Assembly (NCBI GenBank): GCA_035353815.1
Contig: DAOQAG010000013.1
Coordinates: 1-64,000, forward strand
Reading direction: 5' to 3'
Origin: JAKPUX01 sp035353815
GTDB taxonomy: Bacteria; Zhuqueibacterota; Zhuqueibacteria; Residuimicrobiales; Residuimicrobiaceae
DNA length: 64,000 nt
Shown: one piece after another, positions 52,715-62,020 of the stretch
Numbering within the stretch: position 1 is the stretch's first letter
How the letters are laid out: each line of letters starts with the position of its first letter
Notes under the pieces: generated by a model
What the model was told of the DNA's origin: nothing
Databases searched by the model: none
Seen by the model: the letters and a program-made list of their open reading frames with translations, nothing else
Translations under genes and position numbers: made by a program

Positions 52715-55633
52715 ATGACCGCCAGAACACCCTCACATATTCTCCGCCGCGCCCTCCTTATCCTGGCGGCGCTGGCAGGATTGGCGCCTGGCAGCGCGAC
52801 GGCACAATACTATTTCGGCCGTAACAAGGTCATCTATCACCATTTCGACTGGCGCATTCTCCAGACCGAGCATTTCGATATCTATTACTACCCCGAGATG
52901 CGCGAACTGACCGAGATCGGCGCAGCCTGGGCGGAGGAAAGTTATCGCTTTCTCGAGAACAAGCTCAGCATCAGCCTCAACGAACGCATCCCCCTGATCT
53001 TTTATGCCACCCACGCCCATTTTCAGGAAACCAACACCCTCCCCTACCTCATTCCCGAGGGTGTGGGCGGTTTTTTTGAGTACATCAAGGGACGGGTGGT
53101 GGTGCCGGCCAACGGCTCGATCCCCGATTTTAAAAAGGTGATCCGCCACGAGCTGGTCCACGTCTTCACCCATGCCAAAGCGAACCGGGTGCTCAAGGAG
53201 CACAAACAGTTCAATAATCCCGGCCTGCCGCTGTGGTTCAGCGAGGGACTGGCGGAATACTGGTCGAGCGGCTGGAACAGCGAAGCGGAAATGTTCATCC
53301 GCGATGCCGTCATCAGCGGCTATCTCTATCCGGTCGCGGCGATGTACCAGATCAACGGAACGTTCCTGATGTACAAGGAGGGACAGAGCCTTCTCCGCTT
53401 CATCGATACCCACTGGGGGGAGGACAAGATCCTGCAGCTGATCGACAATGTCTGGATGGCCCCCTACTTTTCCGAGGTGATGAGCCTGACCCTGGGGCTC
53501 GATCTGCGAGAATTCGATGAACGCTGGAGCTATGCCCTGAAAAAGGAGAGATATCCCCTGCTGCAGGATAACGATGCCGCCTCGCGCGTGAGCATGCCGG
53601 TCACCCGGGAGGGCATCAATGTCAAGCCCGCCTTCTGGCAGGCGGAGAGCGCCAGGGTGGTCTTCATCTCCAATCGCAACGGCTATGCCAACATCTACCA
53701 GACACCGCTGCGGGGCGGACCGCGCGAAGCCGGCGTGGAGGTGCTGGTCGCCGGGGAACGCAGCGAAGCCTTCGAATCCTTTCATTTGCTCAACAGCGCC
53801 ATCGATGTCAACCGCCGCGGCGAACTCGCCTTCATCTCCAAGGCCGGCGAGAGGGACCGGCTCTATGTCATGGTGCTGCCCGGCAAGGAGATCACTGGCC
53901 GGTATGCCTTTGACAATCTGGTCTCCCTCTACTCGCCCTCCTGGTCACCGGACGGCAACCGCATCGTCTTCTCCGGCCTGGCCTTCAGCGGCCGCCGCGA
54001 CCTCTATCTCTTCGAACCCGCCACGCAGCAGCTCACGCCGCTCACCGCGGATACCTTTGACGACAAGGATCCCGCCTTCTCACCCGACGGCCGCCTGATC
54101 GCCTTCAGCTCGGACCGCGGTGCCGCCGGCGCCCAGGGGGGCTATACCCTCTTCGTCTACGATCTCGCCGAGGGGACGATCACACCGGTCACCACGGGTG
54201 TTGGCCATGACCAGATGCCCGCGTGGTCGCCGGACAGCAGCCACATCGCCTTCGTCTCCGACCGCAGCGGCACCCAGAACATCTGGGCGCTGCCCGCGCC
54301 CGTGGCACGCCCCTCCCTGGCCAGCCGCCTCGGACTGCAGGCCGCGGCGCCGCCACACAGCACTGCGGCGGCCGCGCCGCGCCAGCTCACCCACTTCATC
54401 ACCGGCGCCTACGATCCGGAGTGGACGCCGCAGGGCGACCTGCTCTTCACGGTCTTTGAGAAATTCTCCTTCAACATCGGGCTGCTCAAGGGCCTATCCG
54501 ACTCTCTCAAGGAGCAGCCCGCCACCGCAGCGCTGGCGGTCGCGCCCGACTCCACCGCTGCCGCATGGAACTATCCGCGCCTGAGCGGCGCCGGCGAGAG
54601 CCGCGACCTCCGCTACAAGCCCAAATACAGTCTCGACATCGCCCAGTCCCAGATCACCCAGGACCCCATTTTCGGAACCTCCGGCGGCATGCAGCTGGCG
54701 GTCTCGGATATGCTCGGCAATTACCAGTACTTCTTCCTCCTCTACAATACCGCGCGGGTACAGAGCGAGCTGCTCTCCAGCTTTAATTTCGCCGTCTCGC
54801 GCGTCGACCTCTCGCACCGTACCAACTTCGCCGTGGGCCTCTTTCATTTCGCCGGACAATACTATAACCGTTACGACTACTGGTTCTGGGAGCGGCGTTA
54901 TGGCGGCTACACCGCGCTCAGTTATCCCCTCTCCAAATTCAACCGCGTGGAGGCCAGCCTCAATGTGCGCCATTCCGACAAGGAATGGTTTCTCAGCGAT
55001 TACCGCCGCAAGGCCTTGCTGGTCTCCAATTTCATCTCCTATGTGCAGGACAATTCACTCTGGGGCCCCACCGGGCCGCTGGACGGCAGCCGCATGAACT
55101 TCACCCTGGGCACGACCGTCGATGTCGCGCATGAGAACGTCCGTTTTCTCACGGCTATCGCCGATTACCGCCGCTACTTCCGCATTTCGAATCAAAGCGC
55201 GCATGCCCTGCGCATCTGGGCCCAGATCAACAACGGCAAGGAGAGCACCCCCTTCTACATGGGCGGCAGCTGGGACTTGCGCGGCTACCGGCTCTGGAGC
55301 CTCTGGGGCACCAAGATCGCCATGGTCAGCAACGAGCTGCGTTTTCCCTTCATCGACCGTTTCATGCTCAAATTTCCGATCGGCGGTGTCGCGCTCAGCA
55401 GCATCCGTGGCGCCCTCTTTCTCGATCTTGGCAACGCCTGGGACAAACGCATGCCCGACCTGCTCGGCAGCACCGGATTCGGCGTCCGTTGCCAGCTCGG
55501 CGGCATGCTGGTGTTGCGTTTCGATACCGGCCGCAAGTTCGTCCTCGCGGATCCGGCGCGCTTTTACCAGTGGGGCGAATACCATTTCGACCGTGCCTGG
55601 TTCACGCAATTCTTTTTCGGCTGGGATTTTTGA
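52715..55633 (+). CDS. Outer-membrane peptidase-propeller-barrel fusion protein (copy 2)
   Basis: A 972-residue paralogue of the 26599-29721 protein. A signal peptide (1-30) precedes a gluzincin-like domain with HELVH (145-149) and the downstream Glu in LWFSEGLAEYWSSGWN. PD40/TolB propeller repeats (about 300-600) include SWSPDGNRIVFSG, AFSPDGRLIAFSS and AWSPDSSHIAFVS. The C-terminal beta-barrel contains the lid-like strand FYMGGSWDLRGYRLWS and ends in Phe (FFGWDF), as outer-membrane barrels do. Both paralogues open similarly (YFGxNKVxY, then EHFxxYY). It overlaps the downstream lipoprotein gene by one base (TGATG), so the two are translationally coupled. Confidence 0.88.
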   Translation: MTARTPSHILRRALLILAALAGLAPGSATAQYYFGRNKVIYHHFDWRILQTEHFDIYYYPEMRELTEIGAAWAEESYRFLENKLSISLNERIPLIFYATHAHFQETNTLPYLIPEGVGGFFEYIKGRVVVPANGSIPDFKKVIRHELVHVFTHAKANRVLKEHKQFNNPGLPLWFSEGLAEYWSSGWNSEAEMFIRDAVISGYLYPVAAMYQINGTFLMYKEGQSLLRFIDTHWGEDKILQLIDNVWMAPYFSEVMSLTLGLDLREFDERWSYALKKERYPLLQDNDAASRVSMPVTREGINVKPAFWQAESARVVFISNRNGYANIYQTPLRGGPREAGVEVLVAGERSEAFESFHLLNSAIDVNRRGELAFISKAGERDRLYVMVLPGKEITGRYAFDNLVSLYSPSWSPDGNRIVFSGLAFSGRRDLYLFEPATQQLTPLTADTFDDKDPAFSPDGRLIAFSSDRGAAGAQGGYTLFVYDLAEGTITPVTTGVGHDQMPAWSPDSSHIAFVSDRSGTQNIWALPAPVARPSLASRLGLQAAAPPHSTAAAAPRQLTHFITGAYDPEWTPQGDLLFTVFEKFSFNIGLLKGLSDSLKEQPATAALAVAPDSTAAAWNYPRLSGAGESRDLRYKPKYSLDIAQSQITQDPIFGTSGGMQLAVSDMLGNYQYFFLLYNTARVQSELLSSFNFAVSRVDLSHRTNFAVGLFHFAGQYYNRYDYWFWERRYGGYTALSYPLSKFNRVEASLNVRHSDKEWFLSDYRRKALLVSNFISYVQDNSLWGPTGPLDGSRMNFTLGTTVDVAHENVRFLTAIADYRRYFRISNQSAHALRIWAQINNGKESTPFYMGGSWDLRGYRLWSLWGTKIAMVSNELRFPFIDRFMLKFPIGGVALSSIRGALFLDLGNAWDKRMPDLLGSTGFGVRCQLGGMLVLRFDTGRKFVLADPARFYQWGEYHFDRAWFTQFFFGWDF

Positions 55634-56808
55634 TGACGCAGGGCGGAAAGCCGGCGGGGCGCAAGACGCACCAGCGCTGTCAGCGCCGCGCCATTGCGGC
55701 GGCGCTGCTGCTGATGGTGGCCCTGGTTTGGGCCGGATGCAGCCGCTTCAGCTATAAAAAGGCGGCGGATCCCCTCCTGCCGCTCTGGCCGCAGCTCGGC
55801 GGCGGACCGTCACGCAATGCCAGCTGTGGGGCTGCACCGCTGCTGCCGTTGCGGATGGAATGGCAGAAGCAGGCTTCTGGACCGGTGCAGCCGGTGCTGC
55901 TCGGCCTCGGCAACTGGATTCTCTTCACCACCGGGGAGGGCCGGATAGAGGGATTCGACCTGCGCAGCGGCAAGGGTCTCGGCAGGACCATCGGCCGCAG
56001 CGCCACGACCATGACCTGCGCCGCCGGCGACAGCGGTCTGGTGATCGTCCGCAGGATCCGCCGGGATAACCTGCTTTTTTACGATCTGCGCCGCGGGCGG
56101 GTGCGCTGGAAAACAAGCATCGGGCCAGTGCTCGGCGAACCCCTCATTGTCGGAGAGCGCCTCTATCTGGCGACCTTGCGCGGCCGGCTGGTCTGCCTCG
56201 ACCTGGCGGATGGCCGCCTCCTTGCCGAAGCCCGGCTGCCGCATGATTGTGTGGCCACCCCGGCGATGGCGGACAGCGTGCTGGCGGTCGGCGATGACCA
56301 AGGTGTGCTCCACGCCTTCGATCCACAGCTGCGTCCGCTGTGGGAATTCGCGACGGGTGCCGCTGTGCGCGCGCCGGCCATCGCGCATGCCGGCACCTTT
56401 TTCATCGGCTCCACCAGCGGCCGGTTCAGCGCCATCGACATCCGCAGCGGCGCCGAGCGCTGGCGCTTCACCAGCTCCGGCAAGATCCTCCACGCCGCTG
56501 CAGCCGCGGATTCGGTGGTGGTCCTGGCCGCCTCCGATACCCGGGTCTGCGGCCTCGATACGCGCGACGGCCGGCTGCTGTGGCAAACGGAACTCGGCGC
56601 GGTGCCGGCCGCGGCGCCCCTCATCTGCGGGCCAACCCTCTTTCTCGCCGGCGCCGACAAAAAATTGCGCGCTCTCGGCTTGACCGAGGGCCGCGAACTC
56701 TGGTCCTTCACCGCCCGCGGACGCATCTCCACACCCCCCATGGTGCTCGGCAACCGGCTCTTCCTGGCCTGCGAGAACGGCACCCTCTACAGCTTTTTCT
56801 GGCGCTGA
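55633..56808 (+). CDS. PQQ-like beta-propeller lipoprotein (BamB-like)
   Basis: A 391-residue lipoprotein with a lipobox in LVWAGC (Cys near 36) and a propeller of PQQ-like repeats. Typical motifs are YDLRRGRVRWKTSIGPVLGE, CLDLADGRLLAEARL and GLDTRDGRLLWQTELG, each with the Trp-containing blade core. BamB of the outer-membrane assembly complex has the same fold, and the coupling to a barrel gene supports an assembly or scaffold role. Most members of this fold do not bind PQQ, so the name refers to fold only. The start overlaps the preceding stop. Confidence 0.86.
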   Translation: MTQGGKPAGRKTHQRCQRRAIAAALLLMVALVWAGCSRFSYKKAADPLLPLWPQLGGGPSRNASCGAAPLLPLRMEWQKQASGPVQPVLLGLGNWILFTTGEGRIEGFDLRSGKGLGRTIGRSATTMTCAAGDSGLVIVRRIRRDNLLFYDLRRGRVRWKTSIGPVLGEPLIVGERLYLATLRGRLVCLDLADGRLLAEARLPHDCVATPAMADSVLAVGDDQGVLHAFDPQLRPLWEFATGAAVRAPAIAHAGTFFIGSTSGRFSAIDIRSGAERWRFTSSGKILHAAAAADSVVVLAASDTRVCGLDTRDGRLLWQTELGAVPAAAPLICGPTLFLAGADKKLRALGLTEGRELWSFTARGRISTPPMVLGNRLFLACENGTLYSFFWR

Positions 56809-56840
56809 GCACCTCCAGCCGCCGGCGCGGCGCGCGCAGC

Positions 56841-56930
56841 GGCGCGTTCGAGCGGGTGCGTTCTGCAGCAAGAGCCGGCGATGCGCCCTGTGGCGCGTTC
56901 AAGCGCATCTGCGCAGCAGCAAGAGCCGAC
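56841..56930. repeat. 51-bp imperfect direct repeat in a convergent intergenic region
   Basis: GGCGCGTTCGAGCG at 56841 recurs as GGCGCGTTCAAGCG at 56892, and CAGCAAGAGCCG follows in both. The period is 51 bp, with two copies. It lies between convergent genes. No terminator with a T-run is visible. Confidence 0.5.
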
Positions 56931-56949
56931 ACCCCCCGCCTGGCCGCCG

Positions 56950-57564
56950 TCACATCACTCTGGTTTGCAATTCGGCCAATCCCGTCGCCAGCGTGGCGGC
57001 GAGGCGGTCCATCGCGAGGGGATAACCGAGCTGCCAGAGGGAAGTGACGAAAGCCTCATGCCGGCGCTGGCGGCGATAGTCGGGTTCACGCGAGGGGTGG
57101 GTGAGATAGGTCGAAAGACGCGCGAGATTGGGATGGAGCAGCAGCGAGCCCTGGTAGAAAAAGAGGGTGCGCGATTTGAACATCGAGCAGCCGAGGATCT
57201 TTTGACCGTTTACGGCAATGTCACTGATCCCGGCGGACTGAGCACCGGTGATGCCATATTCCTGCTCGAGCAGGGCGATCAGCCAGCTGTTGATGTATTG
57301 AAAAAAGGTATAGGGCGAATCGCTTTTGCGGCTGATGAAGGCGCAGCTCAGGCAGAGGACGCCAGGCATGAGCACCACCGCTCCCCCACCGCCGCGGCGC
57401 CGGATCACCGGCACGCCATCGCGGCGGCAGGCGCTGAGGTTCACCTCCTGCTCGGCGCGCTGGCCATGGCCGATCACCACCGCAATGCCCTGCGGTTCCC
57501 AGAGTTCGGCGAGAAAGGGCGTGCCCTCCCCCACGCGGGTATAGAGATCATCGTGGATGTTCAT
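56950..57564 (-). CDS. Lipoate-protein ligase A family protein
   Basis: A 204-residue BPL/LplA-fold protein. VIRRRGGGGAVVLMPG resembles the RRxSGGGxVxHD lipoate loop, and NGQKILGCSMFK contains the catalytic Lys. It probably attaches lipoate or octanoate to E2 or GcvH proteins, or transfers octanoate. The protein is shorter than E. coli LplA and lacks its C-terminal domain, so it may need a partner or act as a transferase. The ATG at 57564 was chosen because it gives the conserved NIHDDLYTR start; another 16 codons upstream are possible. Confidence 0.82.
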   Translation of the reverse strand: MNIHDDLYTRVGEGTPFLAELWEPQGIAVVIGHGQRAEQEVNLSACRRDGVPVIRRRGGGGAVVLMPGVLCLSCAFISRKSDSPYTFFQYINSWLIALLEQEYGITGAQSAGISDIAVNGQKILGCSMFKSRTLFFYQGSLLLHPNLARLSTYLTHPSREPDYRRQRRHEAFVTSLWQLGYPLAMDRLAATLATGLAELQTRVM

Positions 57565-57728
57565 CGCCTCGCGCCTGGTGCTGCTTGGTGATTTCGCCGG
57601 CCCGTTCTGCAAAAACCGGCCGGAGCGGGAAGGAATTGTCTGGAAATTTGGGTTATTTATCCTATATTAGAGCGTCGGAAGCGGGGCACCACGCCCCACC
57701 CGGGTCTGTACCGCATTTCAGGATCACC

Positions 57729-58763
57729 ATGAGCGACGAGATCAGCCACAGGAAATACGACCATATCCGTATCATCCGCGCCGATGGCGGCAGCGACCGC
57801 AGCAAGAGTTATTTCGATGCCATCGCCCTGCAGCACCATGCCCTGCCCGAGATCGATCTGAAAAACATCGATCCCGGGATCGAGTTTCTCGGCAAATCGC
57901 TTTCCTTCCCCCTGATGATCGCCCCGATGACCGGCGGCGACCATGATCTGGTGCGCACCATCAACAAGAATCTCGCCCGCGCCGCCGAGGCCACACAGGT
58001 GGCCATGGCCGTCGGCTCGCAGCGGGTGATGATCACCCACCCGGCCGCGCGGGAAAGTTTTTCCCTCCGCCCCCTGGCTCCGCACGCGGTCCTTATCGGC
58101 AACCTTGGCGCCGTGCAGCTCAATTACGGCTTTGGACTGAAAGAGTGCCTGCAGGCCATCGAAGTCCTGGATGCCGACGGACTCTATCTCCATCTCAATC
58201 CGCTGCAGGAGGCGATCCAGCCTGAAGGCGAGACCAATTTCAGCGGCCTGGCCGCCAAGATCGGCGCGGTCGCTGCGGCACTGCCCCGGCCGCTGCTGCT
58301 CAAGGAGGTCGGTTCGGGCATCTCACGCCGCGACGCCGAACTGCTGATCCGCCACGGCATCCGCTATATCGACGCCGCCGGCAGCGGCGGCACCTCGTGG
58401 AGCCGGATCGAGCATTTCCGCCAGCAGCCCAATCGCGGCGCCGAGAGTAGCCAAACCGGCCTGCTCTTCCAGGATTGGGGCCTGCCCACCCCGGCTTTGC
58501 TCGAGCAGCTCGAGCCCCTCCGCGACCGAGTGACTCTGATCGCCTCCGGCGGCATCCGTTCAGGGCTGGACATGGCCAAGGCGATGATCCTCGGCGCGAG
58601 CCTCTGCGGCATCGCCAAGCCCTTTCTCGAACCGGCGCTGCGCTCGGCCGATGAGGTCATTCACCTTATCGAACGGCTGCGCCGGGAGTATGTCATCACC
58701 CTTTTCCTCCTCGGGATCACCCGCTCCGGGGAGTTGATCGGCAACCGGAGCTTGCTGGCTTGA
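57729..58763 (+). CDS. fni: Type 2 isopentenyl-diphosphate delta-isomerase (FMN-dependent)
   Basis: A 344-residue TIM-barrel flavoprotein interconverting isopentenyl and dimethylallyl diphosphate. ISHRKYDHI near the start, LMIAPMTGGDHDL, AVGSQRVM and HLNPLQEAIQPEGETNF are family signatures, and SGGTSWSRIE and IASGGIRSGLDMAKAM are FMN-phosphate contacts. The ATG with upstream AGGATC begins MSDEISHRK; the frame is open upstream but without a better start. It works in isoprenoid supply together with the tRNA isopentenylation implied by miaB. Transaldolase is 39 bp downstream. Confidence 0.95.
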   Translation: MSDEISHRKYDHIRIIRADGGSDRSKSYFDAIALQHHALPEIDLKNIDPGIEFLGKSLSFPLMIAPMTGGDHDLVRTINKNLARAAEATQVAMAVGSQRVMITHPAARESFSLRPLAPHAVLIGNLGAVQLNYGFGLKECLQAIEVLDADGLYLHLNPLQEAIQPEGETNFSGLAAKIGAVAAALPRPLLLKEVGSGISRRDAELLIRHGIRYIDAAGSGGTSWSRIEHFRQQPNRGAESSQTGLLFQDWGLPTPALLEQLEPLRDRVTLIASGGIRSGLDMAKAMILGASLCGIAKPFLEPALRSADEVIHLIERLRREYVITLFLLGITRSGELIGNRSLLA

Positions 58764-58802
58764 AGCTGTGAAACCGGACAAGTCCTTTGGATGGAGAGAC
58801 GC

Positions 58803-59891
58803 ATGACGCGTATGCAAGAGCTGTTTGAAAATGGACAATCACTGTGGATCGATTATATCGAACGGGAATTCATCAGCCGCGGCAAGCTGGCGGAATGGAT
58901 CCGGGAGGGGGTGCGCGGCCTCACCTCCAACCCCGCCATCTTCCAGAAAGCGATCAGTGAAGGCCACGCCTACGACGCCGACATCGCCGCCCTGGCCGCC
59001 CGGGGTCTGACGACCGAAGCGATCTATGAAGCCCTGGCGATCGCCGACATCCGCGCCGCCGCGGACGCCTTCCGACCGTTCTTTGCGGCGAGCCGGGGCG
59101 AAGACGGCTATGTCAGTCTCGAGGTCAATCCCGCTCTCGCCGATGATGCCCGCCAGACCATCCTCGAGGCGCAGCGGCTGCATGCCGCGGTGGAGCGGCC
59201 GAATCTGATGATCAAGATCCCCGCCACGGCTGCGGGGCTGGCCGCCATCCCGCAGGTGGTCGCAGCCGGGATCAGCGTCAACGCCACGCTGATCTTCAAC
59301 AGCCGGCAGTACCATCAGGTCGCCGCGGCATGGTGCTCGGGTCTGGAGATGCTGCACGCCCGGGGCCAGGCCCTTGAGGGCATCGCTTCGGTCGCCTCCT
59401 TTTTTGTCAGCCGCCTCGATACCCGTCTCGACCCCCGGCTGGATCAGCTCAACCGCTCCGACCTGCAGGGCAAGCTGGCGGTGGCCAACGCCGCAGCCGC
59501 CTTCGAACTCGGTCAGGAACTGCACGCCGCGCCGCGCTGGCGGCAGCTGGCTGATGCCGGCGCCCGGCGGCAGCGTCTGCTCTGGGCGAGCACCGGGACC
59601 AAGAACACCAGCTACTCGGATACGCTCTATGTCGATGAACTGATCGGCCCGGCGACGGTCAATACCGTGCCCCCGGCGACGCTGGCAGCATGGCTTGATC
59701 ATGGCCGGACCGCCGCGGCCTTGCCTGCCGCCACCGCGACCTGCAAGATGGCGCTCGCCGCAGCAGCGGAACTGGGGATCAACCTTTACAGCGAAACCGA
59801 GGCGCTCCAGGCGGAAGGGGTGGCCGCCTTTGCCAGCTCCTTCACCGCGATGCTGCAGAGCGTCGCCGCCAAACAACACGCCCGCTCCTAG
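58803..59891 (+). CDS. tal: Transaldolase
   Basis: A 362-residue class I aldolase of the pentose phosphate pathway, exchanging dihydroxyacetone units between sugar phosphates. GLTSNPAIFQKAI near the start, LMIKIPATAAGLAAI with the Schiff-base Lys, and VSVNATLIFN-like ISVNATLIFNSRQY are diagnostic, as is RLLWASTGTKNTSYSDTLYV. The length matches the longer, actinobacterial/cyanobacterial-type transaldolase. The ATG 58803 has GGAGAG about 5 nt upstream; an ATG 12 nt earlier lacks it. It complements the xylulokinase at 2.3 kb. Confidence 0.95.
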   Translation: MTRMQELFENGQSLWIDYIEREFISRGKLAEWIREGVRGLTSNPAIFQKAISEGHAYDADIAALAARGLTTEAIYEALAIADIRAAADAFRPFFAASRGEDGYVSLEVNPALADDARQTILEAQRLHAAVERPNLMIKIPATAAGLAAIPQVVAAGISVNATLIFNSRQYHQVAAAWCSGLEMLHARGQALEGIASVASFFVSRLDTRLDPRLDQLNRSDLQGKLAVANAAAAFELGQELHAAPRWRQLADAGARRQRLLWASTGTKNTSYSDTLYVDELIGPATVNTVPPATLAAWLDHGRTAAALPAATATCKMALAAAAELGINLYSETEALQAEGVAAFASSFTAMLQSVAAKQHARS

Positions 59892-59929
59892 GAATCCTTC
59901 CTTATCTTTCTCTTGGCGGCTGCTGTCTC

Positions 59930-59959
59930 GGCCGGCTCAAGGGCTTTCCCAAGCCGGCC
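59930..59959. terminator. GC-rich hairpin between convergent genes
   Basis: GGCCGGCT (59930-59937) pairs with AGCCGGCC (59952-59959), with a 14-nt loop. There is no T-run. The position between the tal end and a convergent gene end suggests a bidirectional block of transcription or an mRNA 3' structure. Confidence 0.4.
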
Positions 59960-59975
59960 TCTGCGCCTCCAGGCG

Positions 59976-61997
59976 TTACTCCTCATAAACCCGGTCATAG
60001 GGGAGACGGTAGCGCTGCTGCAGCTTGTCCAGAAGCGCCCGGGCGCATTCCTCCAGCCCCGAACAGCGCAACGCGTTGACCTTGCCTCCGCCGCATTCCC
60101 GGTCTTCCACCGTAAACTGCTCCATACGCTGTACCACCTGCCGCAGCCGGATGGCCGCCTCCTCGCGCATGGCCGGTTCGTCCTCGCCCAGGGTCAGGGA
60201 ACGGATGATATTATCATAAAACGTGACGATCAATTCGGCGAAGCGCAGCTGTTTCTCGGCGGCGAGCAGCCGGTCCAGGGTCGGATCAGGGAGATCGCCC
60301 TCGAGCATCTCGTCCATGACATGACGCGCATCATGCACCAGTTGGAAGGTCCGCTCCCAGGCGACGCCCTCGTTGGAATCGGCATACACCTGATAGAGGT
60401 TGAAGTGGTGGTGGAAGCGCTCGAGCGGCAGCAGCGCTCCGTTAAAATCCGCCGCAGCCAGCTGGCGCACGCGGCCGGGCAGCTCGCCGCGCCAGGCGGC
60501 GGCATTAGCGAAGGCCTCCCCGACCATGTTGAGATATTCGAGGGTCATGGAGGCGGCGCCGGGAAAAGCGAAGGCGACGAAGGCCTGGCGCAGCGAATCG
60601 GCATTGAGATGCGGCTGCTGTAGGGCCTGGCCGAGCAGATAGTCCTGGTAGAAGCGGATGCCGTCGGGCCGGATGCTGGCCGGGGCATCGCAGAAAAAGC
60701 CCTGCACCCCGAGGCTGCGGCAGGTGGCGAGGTCCTGCGCGACCACGCTGTCGAGGAGCAGCGGCAGGCCGGCGAATTCGGCGGCATAATAGGTATCGAC
60801 GAGGGCATGACGCGCGTAGGGGCTCGCCGCGAGCCATTTCACGACCCCGGCGAGGGCGCCGGCATTGACCTCCACGCAGCGGGGATCGGCGAGGGCATGG
60901 TTATAGCAGCGCGGCCGGATGCGCGCGGCGAGGAGGACCTCGCTGCGCGGCCACTCCCGGGGCGCAAATTTTTGCGGCAGTTCGAGATCGCCGAGGGCGA
61001 GCAGGTTGGCCGCGGCGGGCAGGGTGCCCGCGTTTTTGCGCGCGGTCATCGCCGCGCCGATGCGGCTGGTCAGATAGAGCCAGCGATCCGTTTCCGTGCC
61101 AAGCTCCAGGCAGGCGGTGCAGCTGCAGAGCGGAGCAGCGGCCGCGGCATCCAGCAGATAGAGTCCGGTCCCACTCCGGCCGGAGAAGAGGGCGGTGATG
61201 AGCTGGCGGAGTGCGGCGCTGTCACTGCAGCAAAAGCCGGGTTTCCAGACCGCGGGCGCCTCACAGCGGCGTACCTCCGCGAGGCCGAGGCGGTGCAGCG
61301 CATCCGGATCGGCCCATCCGGCCGGCAGGTGGGTGAAGCGCTGCCGCGCCCACCACCGCAGGCTGGCGGAGTCGGCTGGCACCCCTCCCTCCGGGCAGGT
61401 CGGCAGCAGGCCGCAGAGTTCGAGGCCGGCGGGCGGAAGAGTGACGGCCTGAAGGACGCGGATCTCGTGACGCGGCGCGAGGTAGACCCCGCCGGCGCCG
61501 GGGAAGAGAAAGCGGACCCCCTGCTCATCGAGAAAGGCATAGACCGCGCGCAGCAGATCGACGTCGCTGCGGGCGGTGATGGCCAGGTAATGATTCTGCT
61601 CATCGCTCCAGCCCTCCCAGCGCCAGGCCGGGTCGGCACCCTGCCGCGAGCGGCGCTGCGCCTTATCGAGCCGCCGGGCCGCAGTGGCGAAATGCGATTT
61701 CGCGCCCGGTCGGCCGAGGAAAAGAATCCGGCCATTCACCGCTTCTGCATCCGTGCGCACGGCGATCGCGCTGTCGGGCCGGCCCAGCATCCGCGCGAGA
61801 TAATGGCGCAATTCGGCGGCGGCGCGGAGACGGATCGGGGCGTCCGGATCCGCTGCTGCACCGGCATCGGTCCTGGCCGGCACGACAATGGTGCAGGGGG
61901 CTCCGGGATCAGCCAGGGTGAAGGGAACAAACGACTCACGGCACTGCAACAGCACTGCGGCACAGCCGGCCAGAAGGCCCAGAACAAGCCTGTTCAT
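59976..61997 (-). CDS. Secreted DUF4838-like protein
   Basis: A 673-residue exported protein. The hydrophobic start MNRLVLGLLAGCAAVLLQC is a signal peptide with a possible lipobox LLAGC, but the region before Cys12 is short for a lipoprotein. An N-terminal domain (about 50-190) includes RAAAELRHYLARMLG, like the alpha-glucuronidase N-terminal fold. A central region (200-470) contains LYLLDAAAAAPLCSCTACLE and LLALGDLELPQKFAPREWPR, similar to DUF4838. Such proteins are thought to be carbohydrate-related, but no activity is known. The Cys-x-Cys-x-x-Cys could bind a metal or form disulfides. It starts 23 bp after the TPR gene ends. Confidence 0.75.
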   Translation of the reverse strand: MNRLVLGLLAGCAAVLLQCRESFVPFTLADPGAPCTIVVPARTDAGAAADPDAPIRLRAAAELRHYLARMLGRPDSAIAVRTDAEAVNGRILFLGRPGAKSHFATAARRLDKAQRRSRQGADPAWRWEGWSDEQNHYLAITARSDVDLLRAVYAFLDEQGVRFLFPGAGGVYLAPRHEIRVLQAVTLPPAGLELCGLLPTCPEGGVPADSASLRWWARQRFTHLPAGWADPDALHRLGLAEVRRCEAPAVWKPGFCCSDSAALRQLITALFSGRSGTGLYLLDAAAAAPLCSCTACLELGTETDRWLYLTSRIGAAMTARKNAGTLPAAANLLALGDLELPQKFAPREWPRSEVLLAARIRPRCYNHALADPRCVEVNAGALAGVVKWLAASPYARHALVDTYYAAEFAGLPLLLDSVVAQDLATCRSLGVQGFFCDAPASIRPDGIRFYQDYLLGQALQQPHLNADSLRQAFVAFAFPGAASMTLEYLNMVGEAFANAAAWRGELPGRVRQLAAADFNGALLPLERFHHHFNLYQVYADSNEGVAWERTFQLVHDARHVMDEMLEGDLPDPTLDRLLAAEKQLRFAELIVTFYDNIIRSLTLGEDEPAMREEAAIRLRQVVQRMEQFTVEDRECGGGKVNALRCSGLEECARALLDKLQQRYRLPYDRVYEE

Positions 61998-62020
61998 TCT
62001 GATTTCATTCCTTCAGCAAA

